Translations under genes and position numbers: made by a program
Shown here: in pieces, positions 47,701 to 58,279 of the stretch
Layout of the letters: every line of letters starts with the position of its first letter
Position numbering within the stretch: the stretch's first letter is position 1
Source: Caprella mutica
Lineage: Eukaryota > Arthropoda > Malacostraca > Amphipoda > Caprellidae
Reading direction: 5' to 3'
Length of the DNA stretch: 64,000 nt
NCBI GenBank assembly: GCA_947561585.1
Contig: CANNZV010000264.1
Span: forward strand, 150,009 to 214,008
Notes under the pieces: generated by a model
Told to the model about the DNA's origin: nothing
The model's input: only the letters and a program-made list of their open reading frames with translations
Databases searched by the model: none

Positions 47701-48200
47701 AGTATATAAACCATTGTGGAACAATTTTAATTTGGTATATACAATATTAATAATGAAGTTTTTGATAATTCAAATATAGAATATACTTGCAAGAAATATT
47801 CTTTAAATAACATTAATCTTTCGTGTAGTTATTTTTGGAAACAAACTAAGTTATATTACCTTTATCTGCCTCAACGATGGTAATTTTATCGAAATTTAAT
47901 ATCAATTACAGATACTCTAGGAATGTCCGTCGAGTAGCCAGCCTGTGGAGCACCCAAGAGTCAGGTTTGGATCTGGCTATCGGATGGGTGGAGAGAGTGA
48001 GTTCTCATGGTCCCTTCCTTCATCTTCGTTTCCCAGGGGCAGACCTGAATATATTTCAGTTGCTGTGCTTGGATGTCCTGTTAGTGATAGTAATGAGTAT
48101 CTTCTCATTCGCCTCGATAGCTTATGTCATGTTAAGAAAAGTCTTCACTGTGATGGTGACCAACTTGGTGTTGAAAAGAGTGAAATTGAAGAAAAGTTAA
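44795..48200 (+). CDS. UDP-glycosyltransferase (UGT)
   Basis: Eight exons: 44795-45360, 45471-45549, 45891-46091, 46438-46602, 46682-46855, 46943-47156, 47423-47642 and 47912-48200. All junctions are GT-AG and phases agree (1908 nt, 635 aa). It transfers sugar from UDP-sugar to small lipophiles in the ER. A signal peptide is at residues ~1-20. The acceptor domain has catalytic H95 in PIYAGSHEVV and a likely partner D252 in SVAVVDIIS, then GYWGFPFQGGE. The donor-site signature at ~474-502 includes FVSHCGMNSVNEALYHGKP and PNFADQ. A C-terminal membrane helix (LCLDVLLVIVMSIFSFASIA) precedes a dilysine tail KLKKS, typical for ER-retained UGTs. The protein is about 110 residues longer than usual: exon 1 has a Pro/Ser-rich stretch and a Gly-Arg-Asn insertion with NAT and NTT sequons. 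An AATAAA lies at 48281. Confidence 0.92.
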
Positions 48201-48280
48201 TGTAACATTTTACTTATTAATTAAGTATCTATGTGTATTCTCAATTCAAACGAGTGCGCTATATAAGTACCTTTAACCTG

Positions 48281-48286
48281 AATAAA
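48281..48286 (+). terminator. Poly(A) signal of the UGT gene
   Basis: AATAAA 81 bp after the UGT stop codon, preceded by AT-rich 3' UTR. It is in a plausible position for cleavage near 48300-48315. Confidence 0.6.
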
Positions 48287-48489
48287 TTTTTCGTTCCATA
48301 CAACTTTTATTTTAAGCACTGCTTAAATGATCCTAATTTCAATAAAATATTTATATAATTTTGAATTTGGTATCTGAATTTGATCGATTCTTGATAGAAT
48401 TTCTCCAGTAAATCGTCGGAGGGTGTGAAGACTAAATTCCTAAGGAAATACGACAAAATCCCCAAAATCAACTCGTGACTTTTCATATA

Positions 48490-49842
48490 CAGAGTGTTCC
48501 GCAAAAATGTACCCCATTTTTTGTATAAATTATACATATCTCCGGTTAAAATTAAGATATTTTTAAATCTGTTTATTTCATACTAAAGGATTTTTTGTTT
48601 TTCATAAGATAAATTTTTTTGTGAATCTTTACTGAATTATGAGTGCACAGTAAGATGTTGAATGGACAGGTGTAAATTATGCTTGTACCAAGGAATAATT
48701 GAAATAACATTTTTGAAATTTTTATCTTCAACTCAGTTTTTCTAACAACGAAATCCAATTCCGTCAGCAGAAGAACAAAAACTTTAATAAACATAAAATG
48801 TAAATCAACCTTTAGAATCCTTCAACATGACCACTGTTCCTCTCAAGAAAAGTCTTAGCTCGATTCATCAAATCGCCAACTGCTCTCCGGATCATTACTC
48901 GATCGTTCTTCAATGTCTCAGATGCATCCTCCACCCTTTCTCTTATTATATCAAATGTCATAGGTGGTGTTTTAAACAAGAGATTCTTAACAAATGCCCA
49001 AAGTAAAAAAAATCACATGAGGTTAGGTCTGGGTTGCTTGGTGGCCTCTGAACATCAAATCCTAGTGCTAGCACCCGCTGTCCAAATGCTTCTCGTAATT
49101 TGTCTTTGACTGTGATGTGTCGATGAGCTGGTGATTCGTTTTGCTGAAATCAAATATGCAGCCAGCTTCAAGTATGGAGATATTAATGCATTTACCATTT
49201 ATAAAAAAAAAATTCAGTCTAATTTACATCATAAAAGAAGGTACAGTACCGCAAGCACAGAAAGCTTCTCTCTGCGTTTGCTGTTTTCAAAATCATTTTT
49301 TTTTTCGGGTTGATTAATGAACCACATTCTTGTATTTTGAATATTAACGTGAAAATGCAGCATCATCTATGTCTATGACTACTAATCATTTGATGAACCT
49401 ATGTTGTTGAGCGGAAATCTAATTGCAAAACACTCTTCACTTTGTGTAGTCAGGGGGGCAGAAATTGCATGATGTTTTATTTGCATTTTGAACATTTGTA
49501 CAAAATTCAAATACATACTAAATGCAAATAAAACAGTTACTATTTCTTCAAAATTCTATGAAATATTGATAATAACAATTGAAGGTTGATTATTTTTTTC
49601 TTGAAGTTCATTTTCTGTGTAATTGTTAGAATTGGGTTGGCACAAGCATAATCTATACCTACTCCTGTCCATTGAACCTCTTACTGTGCACTCATAATTC
49701 TGTAAATATTCACCAAAAAATTTAATTTCATGAAAAACAAAATTTCCTTTAGTATGAAATTTACAGATTTAAAATATCTCAATTTTAACCGGATATATAA
49801 TTTATACAAAAATGGGGTACATTTTTGCGGAACACTCTGTGC
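48490..49842 (-). mobile_element. Tc1/mariner-group element with long TIRs, transposase decayed
   Basis: Inverted ends of about 80 bp: CAGAGTGTTCCGCAAAAATG at the left and CATTTTTGCGGAACACTCTG at the right, continuing through GGGGTAC, TATAAATTATA and AATATCT. On the minus strand 49060-48830 still encodes RPPSNPDLTSCDFFYFG and a tail (TFDIIRERVEDASETL, RTKTFLERNSGHVEG-like), typical of transposases with a PPxSPDLTPxDFFLWG motif. Stops and losses upstream make it inactive. Confidence 0.7.
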
Positions 49843-50158
49843 GTATATCATTCTCAAAGCTTCTACAACTTGTAATGGACATCAAGTTGTCAACGATATG
49901 GATGGATAAACCAAATAAATATGACTTACTGATTTCAATTCTTAGATACCTAACTTCAATATCCTCTGTAATGAAATCTCGTTTAATGAATGTAGTGTCT
50001 GAGCCTCTATTATAATAGGTATATAGCAAACAAATGTAACCCATTTCTTTAGTTTCAATTTTAGATGTCCATTCATGGCACACTATAGAAAATTTGTTTT
50101 CTATACAGGTTACTTCTTTACTCAGAGCACGTACTACATTCACTAAGCAGGATTTCAT
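49843..50158 (-). pseudogene. Possible hAT transposase relic, split by the element at 48490
   Basis: The minus-strand frame starting at 50158 reads FSIVCHEWTSKIETKEMGYI and then FGLSIHIVDNLMSITS, like the DxWTS...GY...H region of hAT transposases. The frame on the other side of the 48490-49842 element (48489-48307, minus: SHELILGILSYFLRNL) could be its continuation. The match is weak. Confidence 0.3.
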
Positions 50159-50164
50159 TATATA

Positions 50165-51424
50165 CAGGGTACGTGGGGCGTAAGTTTGGAAGCAAATGAA
50201 AGTGCATATTATAATCCAACGAAAAATATATTTAATAATTTACAGTTATGTATTATTACATAAGGGTTTTAAGAATTCAAAAATCATAAATTTATTCAAA
50301 ATGTCCCCTCTTGTTTTTAATAACAGCCTCAAATCTCCTCCGAACTCCTCCTACTGCGGCACGCAACTGTTCTTGTGAAATTTTCTTCCAAGATCTCTGG
50401 AGCGAACGCTTTAAATCATCCACACTGCGATGGAATTTACCACAGGCCTTTGATTCAAGAATGGACCATATACCGAAAAGTCCATAGGATTAACATCTGG
50501 GGAGCAGGGAGGCCACATTTCTTTGGACCAAAACCGTGGAAGATGGTCATGGCACCAGTTTTGAGTGACATTTGCAGTATGTGAAGTCGCGCCGTCTTGC
50601 TGAAATGTCCATAGAGTGTCATTACCGAAGTGATCCTTAGCTGACTCCAACATTGGCGTCAAAATATTCTCAATATAACATTTAGCATTGATTTTGGCGC
50701 CTTGTTCCACAAAAATTAAAGGAGATCTCCAAGTTTCTGAAACGGCGGCCCAGACCATTACTGAAGCAGGTTTCATGGTTCTGTGGACAGTTTTTTGGTC
50801 GTATGGGATGTCTTTTGCACTTTTACTATTTTTCGTCAGACCAAACAATTTCACCAGCCGTGCCAGACTTCAATTCTCTCAGAAGTGCTTTGCTTCTCTC
50901 CAATCTCTTTTTCTTTACAGCTTCTGACAGAGTCTGTCTCTTTTGGAGGGTGAAAGAGGACATCTTTAGGTCTTCTTTGACAACTCTTCTCATTGTTCTG
51001 GGACTCACATTAGCTGTTTTGGCTAACAATCGTATTGACCTTTTCGGGTTCCTCCTTATCTTCTCTCGGGCACATTTTATCAGTTGTTTGGTGCGTTGTG
51101 AGCGTGGTCGGTCTACCACTTCTTGGACGATCAGTCAAGTCTCCTCTCTCATTAAAACGCTTCACACACTTCCAAACAGTCGATCTCGCTATTGAGAGAG
51201 TCTTTGAAATGACGGAATCTGACTTCCCGGCACGGTGTAGAGCAATAATGGCTTCTCTTTTGTCTGACATTTTTGAATTGACTAAATTTTTGTAAAAAAT
51301 AAAACTGCCACGTCATAATGTAGTGTCTCTACTATAGTTCAAACCCTATCACCAACTTAGGAACTTATTTTTAAGAATTTTATCAATGTTTGAAAAATTG
51401 TTTCCAAACTTACTTCCCACTCTG
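50165..51424 (-). mobile_element. Decayed mariner element (DD37D type)
   Basis: TIRs: CAGGGTACGTGGGGCGTAAG at the left, and on the minus strand at the right CAGAGTGGGAAGTAAGTTTG, continuing TTTGGAA. TA on both sides (50163-50164, 51425-51426). 1260 bp, with a frameshifted transposase. Confidence 0.85.
50411..51270 (-). pseudogene. Frameshifted DD37D mariner transposase
   Basis: Three overlapping minus frames carry one transposase. 51270-51010 holds the first HTH (MSDKREAIIALHRAGKSD, IARSTVWKCVKRF). 51119-50826 holds the second HTH (SIRLLAKTANVSPRTMRRVV) and the first catalytic Asp (IVWSDEK). 50854-50411 holds VMVWAAV, the second Asp (FQQDGATSH) and the third (PDVNPMDF), with 37 residues between them. 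At least two frameshifts separate these parts, and the tail runs to a premature stop before 50411. Confidence 0.85.
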
Positions 51425-51426
51425 TA

Positions 51427-52450
51427 TAGGAGTTCCACTAAATTCTAGTACTTTCCATTTTTTTTTCTATGAATGTGGGACAGAAAGTTTGTAATGATAA
51501 CTGTTGATAATCCTGTATACCGAACCATTTTATTTTTAGGTATCTATTACAAAAACTATTTTTAATATCTACTGCGCCATAAAAAATTATCAATTATCAG
51601 TGTAACTACATAACTATGTCAGCTTTAGTTTGCAATACTTATTCTTTGAAGGATTTCGTGTATAGAAAATGCTAAGAATTACTATTTTTTCGAAAGTATA
51701 CCTTATCTGCAATATTTTCTAGATACATACTCTGCTGTGTAAATATACTTTGTGTGTATTAATCGAAAGTAACAGATATAATTATTAATTACTAATTAGA
51801 TATGTATGTCATCTCATATGTGATAAATCAAGTTGTCATGATCAAGGATGTATACATATTATTTCTTTCTCTTCTTTAAATTGAAATTAATCTGAACTAT
51901 CTACCATTCTTAGTTATATAGATGTAGCTCTTATATAGTCAGCTACTTATATTGGACCAATCTGTATTTGTACTTATCTACTTTCAGCGTATTTAATTAT
52001 AATGATACGTTATAAAAGGGCGATTGAATAAAAAACTTAAGAATTAATCCTAATAAGGACGTATTGTCAATTTTTAAGAAAAAATTCGTGCATTTAATTC
52101 CCTCTTATACTTATAAAATAAAATACCCTTATTGTATTAGAAAGCATTTATAGCAGACACGAAGTTCGAAACCTATAGTTGAAGTATAAATTAGGCTAAT
52201 AGCATGCATACAATATATTATGATTATTCCGAATTTTATTTCCATAATATATAAATTCACATTATTCGTTAGAAATTGAATAGGCTCAATTAATATCGAA
52301 AATATATATTATATAACGACGAATTGGTCAATAATAACCAGTGGCCACTGTCATCGAACGTTCTCTAGACAAAAATCACAAACGGCAATTTTGATATCCT
52401 ACACAAGCAACCATAATTTAATATAGTTTATTTACGTATCACCGTTCAAC
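51427..52450. other. Upstream region of RpL7A; no gene seen
   Basis: AT-rich. Near 52355-52430 the composition becomes mixed (GTTCTCTAGACAAAAATCAC, ATATCCTACACAAGC), where the transcription start is expected. A pyrimidine TOP-type start cannot be placed with confidence. Confidence 0.4.
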
Positions 52451-55400
52451 ATGGCTCCAAAGAAGGTGTGTGAGATAACTTTACTTTATTCTTGTGATTT
52501 GATTGTTCATCTGTTTATTAATATGAATTCTTGTACTTATGTGATGAGTTAGCTAATTCTTAAATAAGGTAATTTGGCGAAGTTTCTACCTCTTACGATT
52601 GGTAAAGGCCTATTTTGCGGCTAGGGTTGGAAGTATTTCTATTTTTTTTGTTTTGTTTGATATAAGTTTATAAACTTAACTTTGAATTACCTATGGTAAC
52701 TAATAGCTTCTAACCTATTACAACCAATTCCCACTTCTTAAAACTATGGTATACCTACCTACCTAACAATTTTAAGACTATTTTGGATTGATCTAAGAAT
52801 CCATTCCATGCTTTACTAGTCTGGTATAATTATAGCTATTACCTAAGTTAGCTAATTAATTGGCTAATAATTATTGTACTTCAGTCTCTATCGGCTTTAA
52901 AATGACTTAATAATCATAGAATCAGCTTAAATTGTCTTAATCCTGATTGTGAGCCCAGGTTTTCAAGTATGGCAGGCAAGTGGCCAAGCTTATTGAGAAA
53001 ATGAACTTGAAGTACCTAGTCTGTCTCAAAGACTTGAAAGATAAATGAACTGTAGCTGCAAAGATATTTTAACTAAAGGGATGAATTTGGCTTCCAACAT
53101 GATTTCCTGCTTTTAAAATCATTTTGCATATACCTAGGTAGGTAAGTACCTATATTTGAGACAAGTTCATCCTTTAGATTTTGTTTGAGTGATTTACCTA
53201 CATGTTTTAAAGATTTTGTCAGTTGATAATGTTACTGTTGATTCAGGTCTGAATTTTCTTTGCTCTAAACTTGGACCACTCCCAACTAAATCGGATATTT
53301 CTCTAATTCAACCAGACTGCAGGAACCTGTAAAGAGTTCCCATAGAAATCCTCCATTTTGTTGTTGGCTCTCAGTTCAATAAATGTAAACATAGGAGGAA
53401 ATTAAGGATTGCATGTTGAATGTCTCATATTCTGCAGACTGTTTCAATTTATTATTTTAAAAGACTATTTTATAATTGCTATCTTGCCAATAGCTCCATG
53501 TATTGGTGAGTTGTAGAGTGAGGACAGGATTTATTACCTGGATACGCAGTAAATACTATTTTCCATATTGTCACCAGATTGTTGACAGCCAGATTGTATT
53601 TGGTGGTCGATTCCAATGATATGTTGGCCGATATTCAATTTCTCGAATAAAATTCCTGTAATGTCTGAGAATATTTAGCTATTAATTCCTATATTACCAT
53701 TAATTTTTGAAGGATAAATGTTGTGAGGACTTGACAAATTGATGAAAAATATTGGCAGATATCTTGTATTTTTGAAAAATTCAAGAGTTCAGTGCACCAA
53801 ATACAAACTGGGTTGACAGTCCGTATAATATCCCAATTGCCATAAATCTTAATTTTGGATAACCCTTAATATTTACCATATTAATGGTAATTTTAGAGAT
53901 AAATTATAAAATATTGGAAATTAAAGTAATAATTATTTGAGAGAAGAAAGTCTGAAGATATGTTGGCAACATTTGCCACCATATAAAACCTGGCTTGTGG
54001 AGATTCGTATTTCTAATTGCTGTTGTGAGCAAAGATGTTTTTAAACCGGGCCAGTCTGTATTTGGTGCACAAAATTCCACTGACTTTTTGAAAAAGCTGA
54101 GAAAATCAATCATAAATTTCCAGTAATTTGGCTGATCCCCCAACATTTTGCCTTTTTTCCACCAAAAACTTAATGGTAACATAGGAATAAATAGCAAAAA
54201 TTCCAGACAAGTCTGGAATTTACCATGAAATACAGTCTGGTTAACCGGGTAATAAAGAGTGTCCTAACTCGCCATTTTAACGAGATGACTCAGATGAGCT
54301 CTTCAATTGCAAATGGAGTTTATGTGCCATGCTATTTTACTTGGTGGTTAGTTTATACACAAGAATAGACCAGCAAAATTTTCAGATAGAGTATTCAATG
54401 AACCAAATTAATTTATATCCTGTTCTGTGGATCTGTGACATCTTGCCATACTTTCAAATGTGGTTTCAAAAATATGAATGTGTCTGACAATTTTATCTTA
54501 CTGCTGTCTTTGAGTCTAGGTCATTATATCCTGACAGGATTTTAGTTATTGGTTTTGATAAATTTGATGGTAAAGCTTTTTTATTTGCGAGAGAAAATTT
54601 GTTCCAAATTTCAATAACTTATAGCTGATATTATTTACAGCCAAGTGTCTTCTGGTGATGGTTTGACAGTTTTAAATAGGTTCATCATTAATTAAGCTTA
54701 GGACATTTGATAATAGCCTTTCTTAACTTTTCTGGTGTCATTGTATCAGCATTGACTATTCATTGCTTTCCACTAGTCAGCTCTAAGCTGATTGGTTTTT
54801 AGTGGCACCAAGATAATTATACCAGTTCTTCACGAGCTAGTCCCTTGCGGTCTATTGTGCTTTTTGCGGGCTTGGTACAACTAATCTTCCTAAACTGTAT
54901 CAAAGCATGAAAATAAATCTTTATGGTTCTTTCATGTTAGAAATAATGATTAATTTTAATTGGTGATACCTGCAGTATGATTTCATAGATATGGGATACC
55001 AATTAAATAATTATTATCTTAAGGCTCGTTTACACGAGGCTAGTTTACACGCTGCTAGCTGGCGAGTGAGATGGTGATGATGACCCATACTCTTTTCAAC
55101 TAGCCAACATGATGACACGAGGCGAGTTCACTAGAAGCTTGTAAACTCGCCAGCTTGTAGAGAGTAAACTAGCCTCGTGTAAACGAGCCTTTAATGACTG
55201 AAGATTTAAAACAGATATTTCAAAACTTACTCTGGATAAGAAAATTTTCTCTGGAATTGTGCAATTTAGTAATTTCAACTTTTCTAACTGAATTTTAATT
55301 CCCAATTCTTCATTTCAGGTTGGAAAGGGAAAGAAAGTTGGCAAGTCCAAGAAGGTAGCACCAGCACCTGCTGCTTTGCTCGCCACCACTTTGTCTTCTT

Positions 55401-57722
55401 CAAAGAAGTCATCAGTGCAGAAGGAGAAGAAGCCCACCAATCCCCTCTTTGAGAAGAGACCCAGGGATACTGCCGGAAAACGTGAGTTAATGAATGAAAA
55501 TGTAATTGATAAAGTTAAAATGCACTCCAGCTCCGTTCAATCTCCTGAAGATGAGCGGCGTTCAGAAGTGCTGAGATTGATGCTTTGTCTGATGTTAAAC
55601 AGCACATAGACTCTTGATAATCATTAGTCTGGTGCTGTACCTCACAAAATAATATCTGGAATTTTTATTATTAAAGAATTTACTAATTTATTATATGTTC
55701 AGTTTTTGAAATGAGATTCTTTGTTTTTCAGCCAAGCGTGATTGGGCCAAGAGGGATCTTACCCGTTACACCAAATGGCCTCGTTACATTTCCCTGCAGA
55801 GGCAGAAGGCCCTCCTCATGCAGAGACTGAAGATTCCTCCCCCAATCTACCAGTTCAACAAGAAGCAGGCTCTTGATGCCCACAAAGGTATGGGACTGTC
55901 TTGATGCTCTCTGTGGTACATCCCAATCATTCATTCACCATTGGCATCAGTTTAACATATCTGCCTTCCTCTAGGTGTCTGAATCGAGCCGAGTCCCCTT
56001 GGTAAAATTTAGTCACTGTAGTTATTACTCTGTGACCGATCTTGCAATGTGAAAGGCGGCAGACATCAGTCTATGTACTTTGTGTTGATAAAGGGCTTCA
56101 TTTCCCTATCTGAGTCATAGCTGTCTGTGTCTGTCTAGTAACAGCTATGATCAATAAAGAGTTTGCCGGGCCTCTAGATTACTCTCTTGTCATGTGCTTA
56201 TGTTTGCACGTTGAATATTAAATTATCAAAGTGCTACATTTGTTGTGACTTCAGATGTTGTCCATTATGAGTGCGATCCCAACTCTTTATTTAATTTTCC
56301 TATTGCTGCTTACAGATGAAAATGAAAACTCTTCTTAAGGTAGAAACGGGTAATTAGTTAGTGATTGTTACTCGTTAGGTTATTACTTTCTGGTATAAGC
56401 CGTAAGAATTTCACTCATGCGTTCATTATGGTGTCATTGTATCAGTTTTGACTAGCAATAGTCATAACTATCCGCTTGTCTATGTTCAATTGACGAGTTT
56501 TTAATTACACCTAGATTGACTAACCAGTTCTTCACGAGCTAGTCCCCTGTGGTCTATTGTGCTTTTTGCGGGCTTGGTACATTCTCATCACGAATTTATT
56601 AGCTACATGTATAGTCTAAACTATATCTACCTGTGATGAATTTCCTTTGTTGGACTATTTGAATCCATGAATCTTCATTTTCCAATTATAACTAGACTCT
56701 AAAATTTAAAAGAACCAAGACTAATAAAAAGGTCTTGATTACATTTTGAATATAAACTAAATAAATATATGTTGATTATTCCTTTAGCTCGTGAGGTGAT
56801 CGCTCTCCTGCACAAGTACAGGCCCGAGTCCAGAGTTAATCGCCGCCGTAGGCTAAAGATGAGAGCTGCCGCTCAGCTCGAGGGTAAGGATACCACCGTC
56901 ACCAAGAAGGTTATCAAACTGAGGCAGGGAATCAACAAGGTTACCACCCTCATTGAGCAGAAGAAAGCTAAGCTCGTTGTCATCGCCCACGATGTCGACC
57001 CCATCGAGGTTTGTTGTTCATCTTTTGAATAAATGAATTAGTCTAACGCACTCCAGCTCCGTTTAATCTCCTTCAGATGAGCGGCGTTCAGAAGTGCTGA
57101 GATTGATGCTTGTCTGATGTTAAACAGCACATAGACTTTTGATAATCATTAGTCTGGTGCTGTACCTCACAAAATTTTAACTCTATTCCCCCTTGTAAGC
57201 AATCTTGTTCCTTGTTCTAAATAATCCTTTAATTCCAGATCGTAATTTTCCTGCCAGCTCTGTGCCGCAAGATGGGAGTTCCCTACTGCATCATCAAGAG
57301 CAAGGCCAGGCTAGGAACAGTTGTCAGGAGGAAGACTGTCACAGCTGTGTGTCTTACTGACGTGAGTACTCGTTCAAACCCTAGCTATTGCATTATATCA
57401 TTATGATGAAAAGAATTTCTTCACCTGATTCCAATGATGTTACCGACATCCTGAAACATGAAAAAAGTATAAACATTTCGTTTTCCATGAGTAGATACTA
57501 AAATACTCTTTTTTTTTCATACAGGTGAATGCTGATGACAAAGCCACCCTCAACAAGATTATCGAATCTAGCAAAGAGCAGTTCAATGACCGCTTCGATG
57601 ACATCAGAAAGAACTGGGGTGGCGGAGCTCTCTCCAGGAAGGCTATTGCCAGAAAGTCCAAGATCGAGAAGGCTAAGATCAAGGAAATCAAGAAGGCCGA
57701 AAAGGCTTCCACTGGCCATTAA
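52451..57722 (+). CDS. RpL7A: Ribosomal protein L7A (eL8)
   Basis: Six exons: 52451-52465, 55319-55481, 55732-55887, 56788-57008, 57239-57361 and 57525-57722. GT-AG introns, phases consistent, 876 nt, 291 aa. It is a structural component of the cytosolic 60S subunit that binds 28S rRNA. The basic N-terminus is [17 protein letters not shown]. Diagnostic blocks follow: [43 protein letters not shown], the L7Ae core [40 protein letters not shown], and a tail [11 protein letters not shown]. It is about 20 residues longer than the Drosophila protein, mainly in the N-terminal and [11 protein letters not shown] regions. Exon 1 encodes only five residues before a 2.85-kb intron. Every intron carries a small-RNA candidate, typical for snoRNA host genes. 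Confidence 0.97.
53570..54240. repeat. Inverted motifs in RpL7A intron 1
   Basis: GTGCACCAAATACAAACTGG (53790-53809) is nearly the reverse complement of CCAGTCTGTATTTGGTGCAC (54051-54070). A third related word (CCAGATTGTATTTGGTGG) lies near 53590. A short perfect palindrome AATTCCAGAC/GTCTGGAATT follows at ~54200. Possibly a decayed palindromic element. Confidence 0.4.
54734..54882 (+). ncRNA. H/ACA snoRNA candidate A (RpL7A intron 1)
   Basis: The 5' hairpin is closed by GGTGTCATT (54734) with AGTGGCACC (54801-54809, two wobbles). It is followed by H box AGATAA at 54811-54816. A 3' hairpin closed by TACC/GGTA ends in ACA at 54877-54879, three bases before the expected 3' end. The length of ~149 nt and the layout fit a box H/ACA RNA. 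A paralogue lies in intron 3 with the 3' hairpin nearly unchanged (CCAGTTCTTCACGAGCTAGT). I cannot name its pseudouridine target. Confidence 0.75.
55018..55195. mobile_element. MITE with TTAA-type ends in RpL7A intron 1
   Basis: GGCTCGTTTACACGAGGCTA at the left and TAGCCTCGTGTAAACGAGCC at the right are perfect inverts. An inner pair (GCTAGCTGGCGAG and CTCGCCAGCTTG) extends the fold. TTAA occurs at both edges, which would fit a piggyBac-type target. About 175 bp. Confidence 0.7.
55522..55649 (+). ncRNA. H/ACA-like snoRNA candidate B (RpL7A intron 2)
   Basis: The first hairpin is closed by GCACT/AGTGC. The second is closed by a perfect ACAGCAC/GTGCTGT stem. An ACA at 55644-55646 lies close to the 3' end. 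The hinge carries AGATTGA rather than a perfect ANANNA H box. A copy in intron 4 is about 95% alike from GCACTCCAGCTCCG to CTCACAAAAT and diverges sharply outside, which supports a discrete RNA gene. Confidence 0.65.
55935..56190 (+). ncRNA. Possible further structured RNA in RpL7A intron 3
   Basis: CTGCC near 55971 can pair with GGCAG near 56058. An ANANNA word (ACATCA, 56063-56068) follows, and then a perfect 10-bp hairpin TCATAGCTGT/ACAGCTATGA at 56115-56150. The mixed composition stands out from AT-rich intron DNA. No second copy exists in the window, so this is weak. Confidence 0.3.
56430..56584 (+). ncRNA. H/ACA snoRNA candidate A' (RpL7A intron 3)
   Basis: A paralogue of candidate A. 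Both start GGTGTCATTGTATCAG. Both have a 3' hairpin with CCAGTTCTTCACGAGCTAGT and GTGCTTTTTGCGGGCTTGG, and ACA at 56579-56581. The 5' hairpin loop has diverged and the hinge reads AGATTGA in place of AGATAA. A conserved 3' pocket with a diverged 5' pocket would mean one shared and one different rRNA target. Confidence 0.7.
57048..57174 (+). ncRNA. H/ACA-like snoRNA candidate B' (RpL7A intron 4)
   Basis: A near-identical copy of candidate B: GCACTCCAGCTCCGTTTAAT start, ACAGCAC/GTGCTGT second stem, ACA at 57169-57171. The few differences are mostly outside stems (CTCCTTCAG against CTCCTGAAG, GACTTTTG against GACTCTTG). Confidence 0.65.
57396..57460 (+). ncRNA. Box C/D snoRNA, U36-like (RpL7A intron 5)
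   Basis: C box ATGATGA 57403-57409, D' CTGA 57425-57428, C' ATGATGT 57434-57440 and D CTGA 57451-57454. The 12 nt directly upstream of D' (GAATTTCTTCAC) are the complement of GTGAAGAAATTC. From memory, this is a conserved 28S rRNA segment next to a methylated site guided by U36. Vertebrate RPL7A introns also host U36, so host and guide would be conserved. The terminal stem is short (cat/atg). Confidence 0.75.
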
Positions 57723-58275
57723 TATTAAAAACTATTGATGGTAGAACTTCTCTCATTCCTCCCTGTTAGTTATTTGTGGAAGATCTTTATAAAATTGAAT
57801 TTGTTCATGACGTTTTGAACAAAATGGCGATGATAATTGAATATATATTTCTATAATAGAAAGTACAGAAAAAATCTGAATTGCTGCTAGAATATTTTTC
57901 ATGGTTGCTTAGTAATTAGAATGTAGATGAAAAAGTTATTGAGTGGATAACGTTATATTAAATGAAACAATTATTCGGTTTCCTACTTGATTTTAGAAAT
58001 TTCTCTAACAAAGGGTAACTTTTAATTTGTGTTCCCTTAGTATAGTGAATATTAAATGAAATTAATATGCAGATGAAAACTACGTAAACTCAAATAACGG
58101 CAATAAACAAATAATTTATCTAGCATTGCATTTTATGACTTAAGTAAATGAATATGCAGCATGCGATAAAAATAAATGCATTTAGACTGCATTAAAGATA
58201 GTTTCTGAGGCCTGCATGCACCATGCATTCAAAATAAGTGCACGCACCATGCGTTTAATGTCACGTAACAACCCT
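57723..58275. other. RpL7A 3' flank; nothing else seen
   Basis: 3' UTR then AT-rich DNA. A degenerate GCATGCACCATGCA patch lies near 58212-58255. No canonical AATAAA directly after the stop was picked out. Confidence 0.4.
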
Positions 58276-58279
58276 ACTC

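Noticed and set aside
54734..54882. Reading candidate A as a C/D snoRNA
   Set aside because: There is no C and D box pair at the ends. The two-hairpin layout with AGATAA and ACA fits H/ACA much better.
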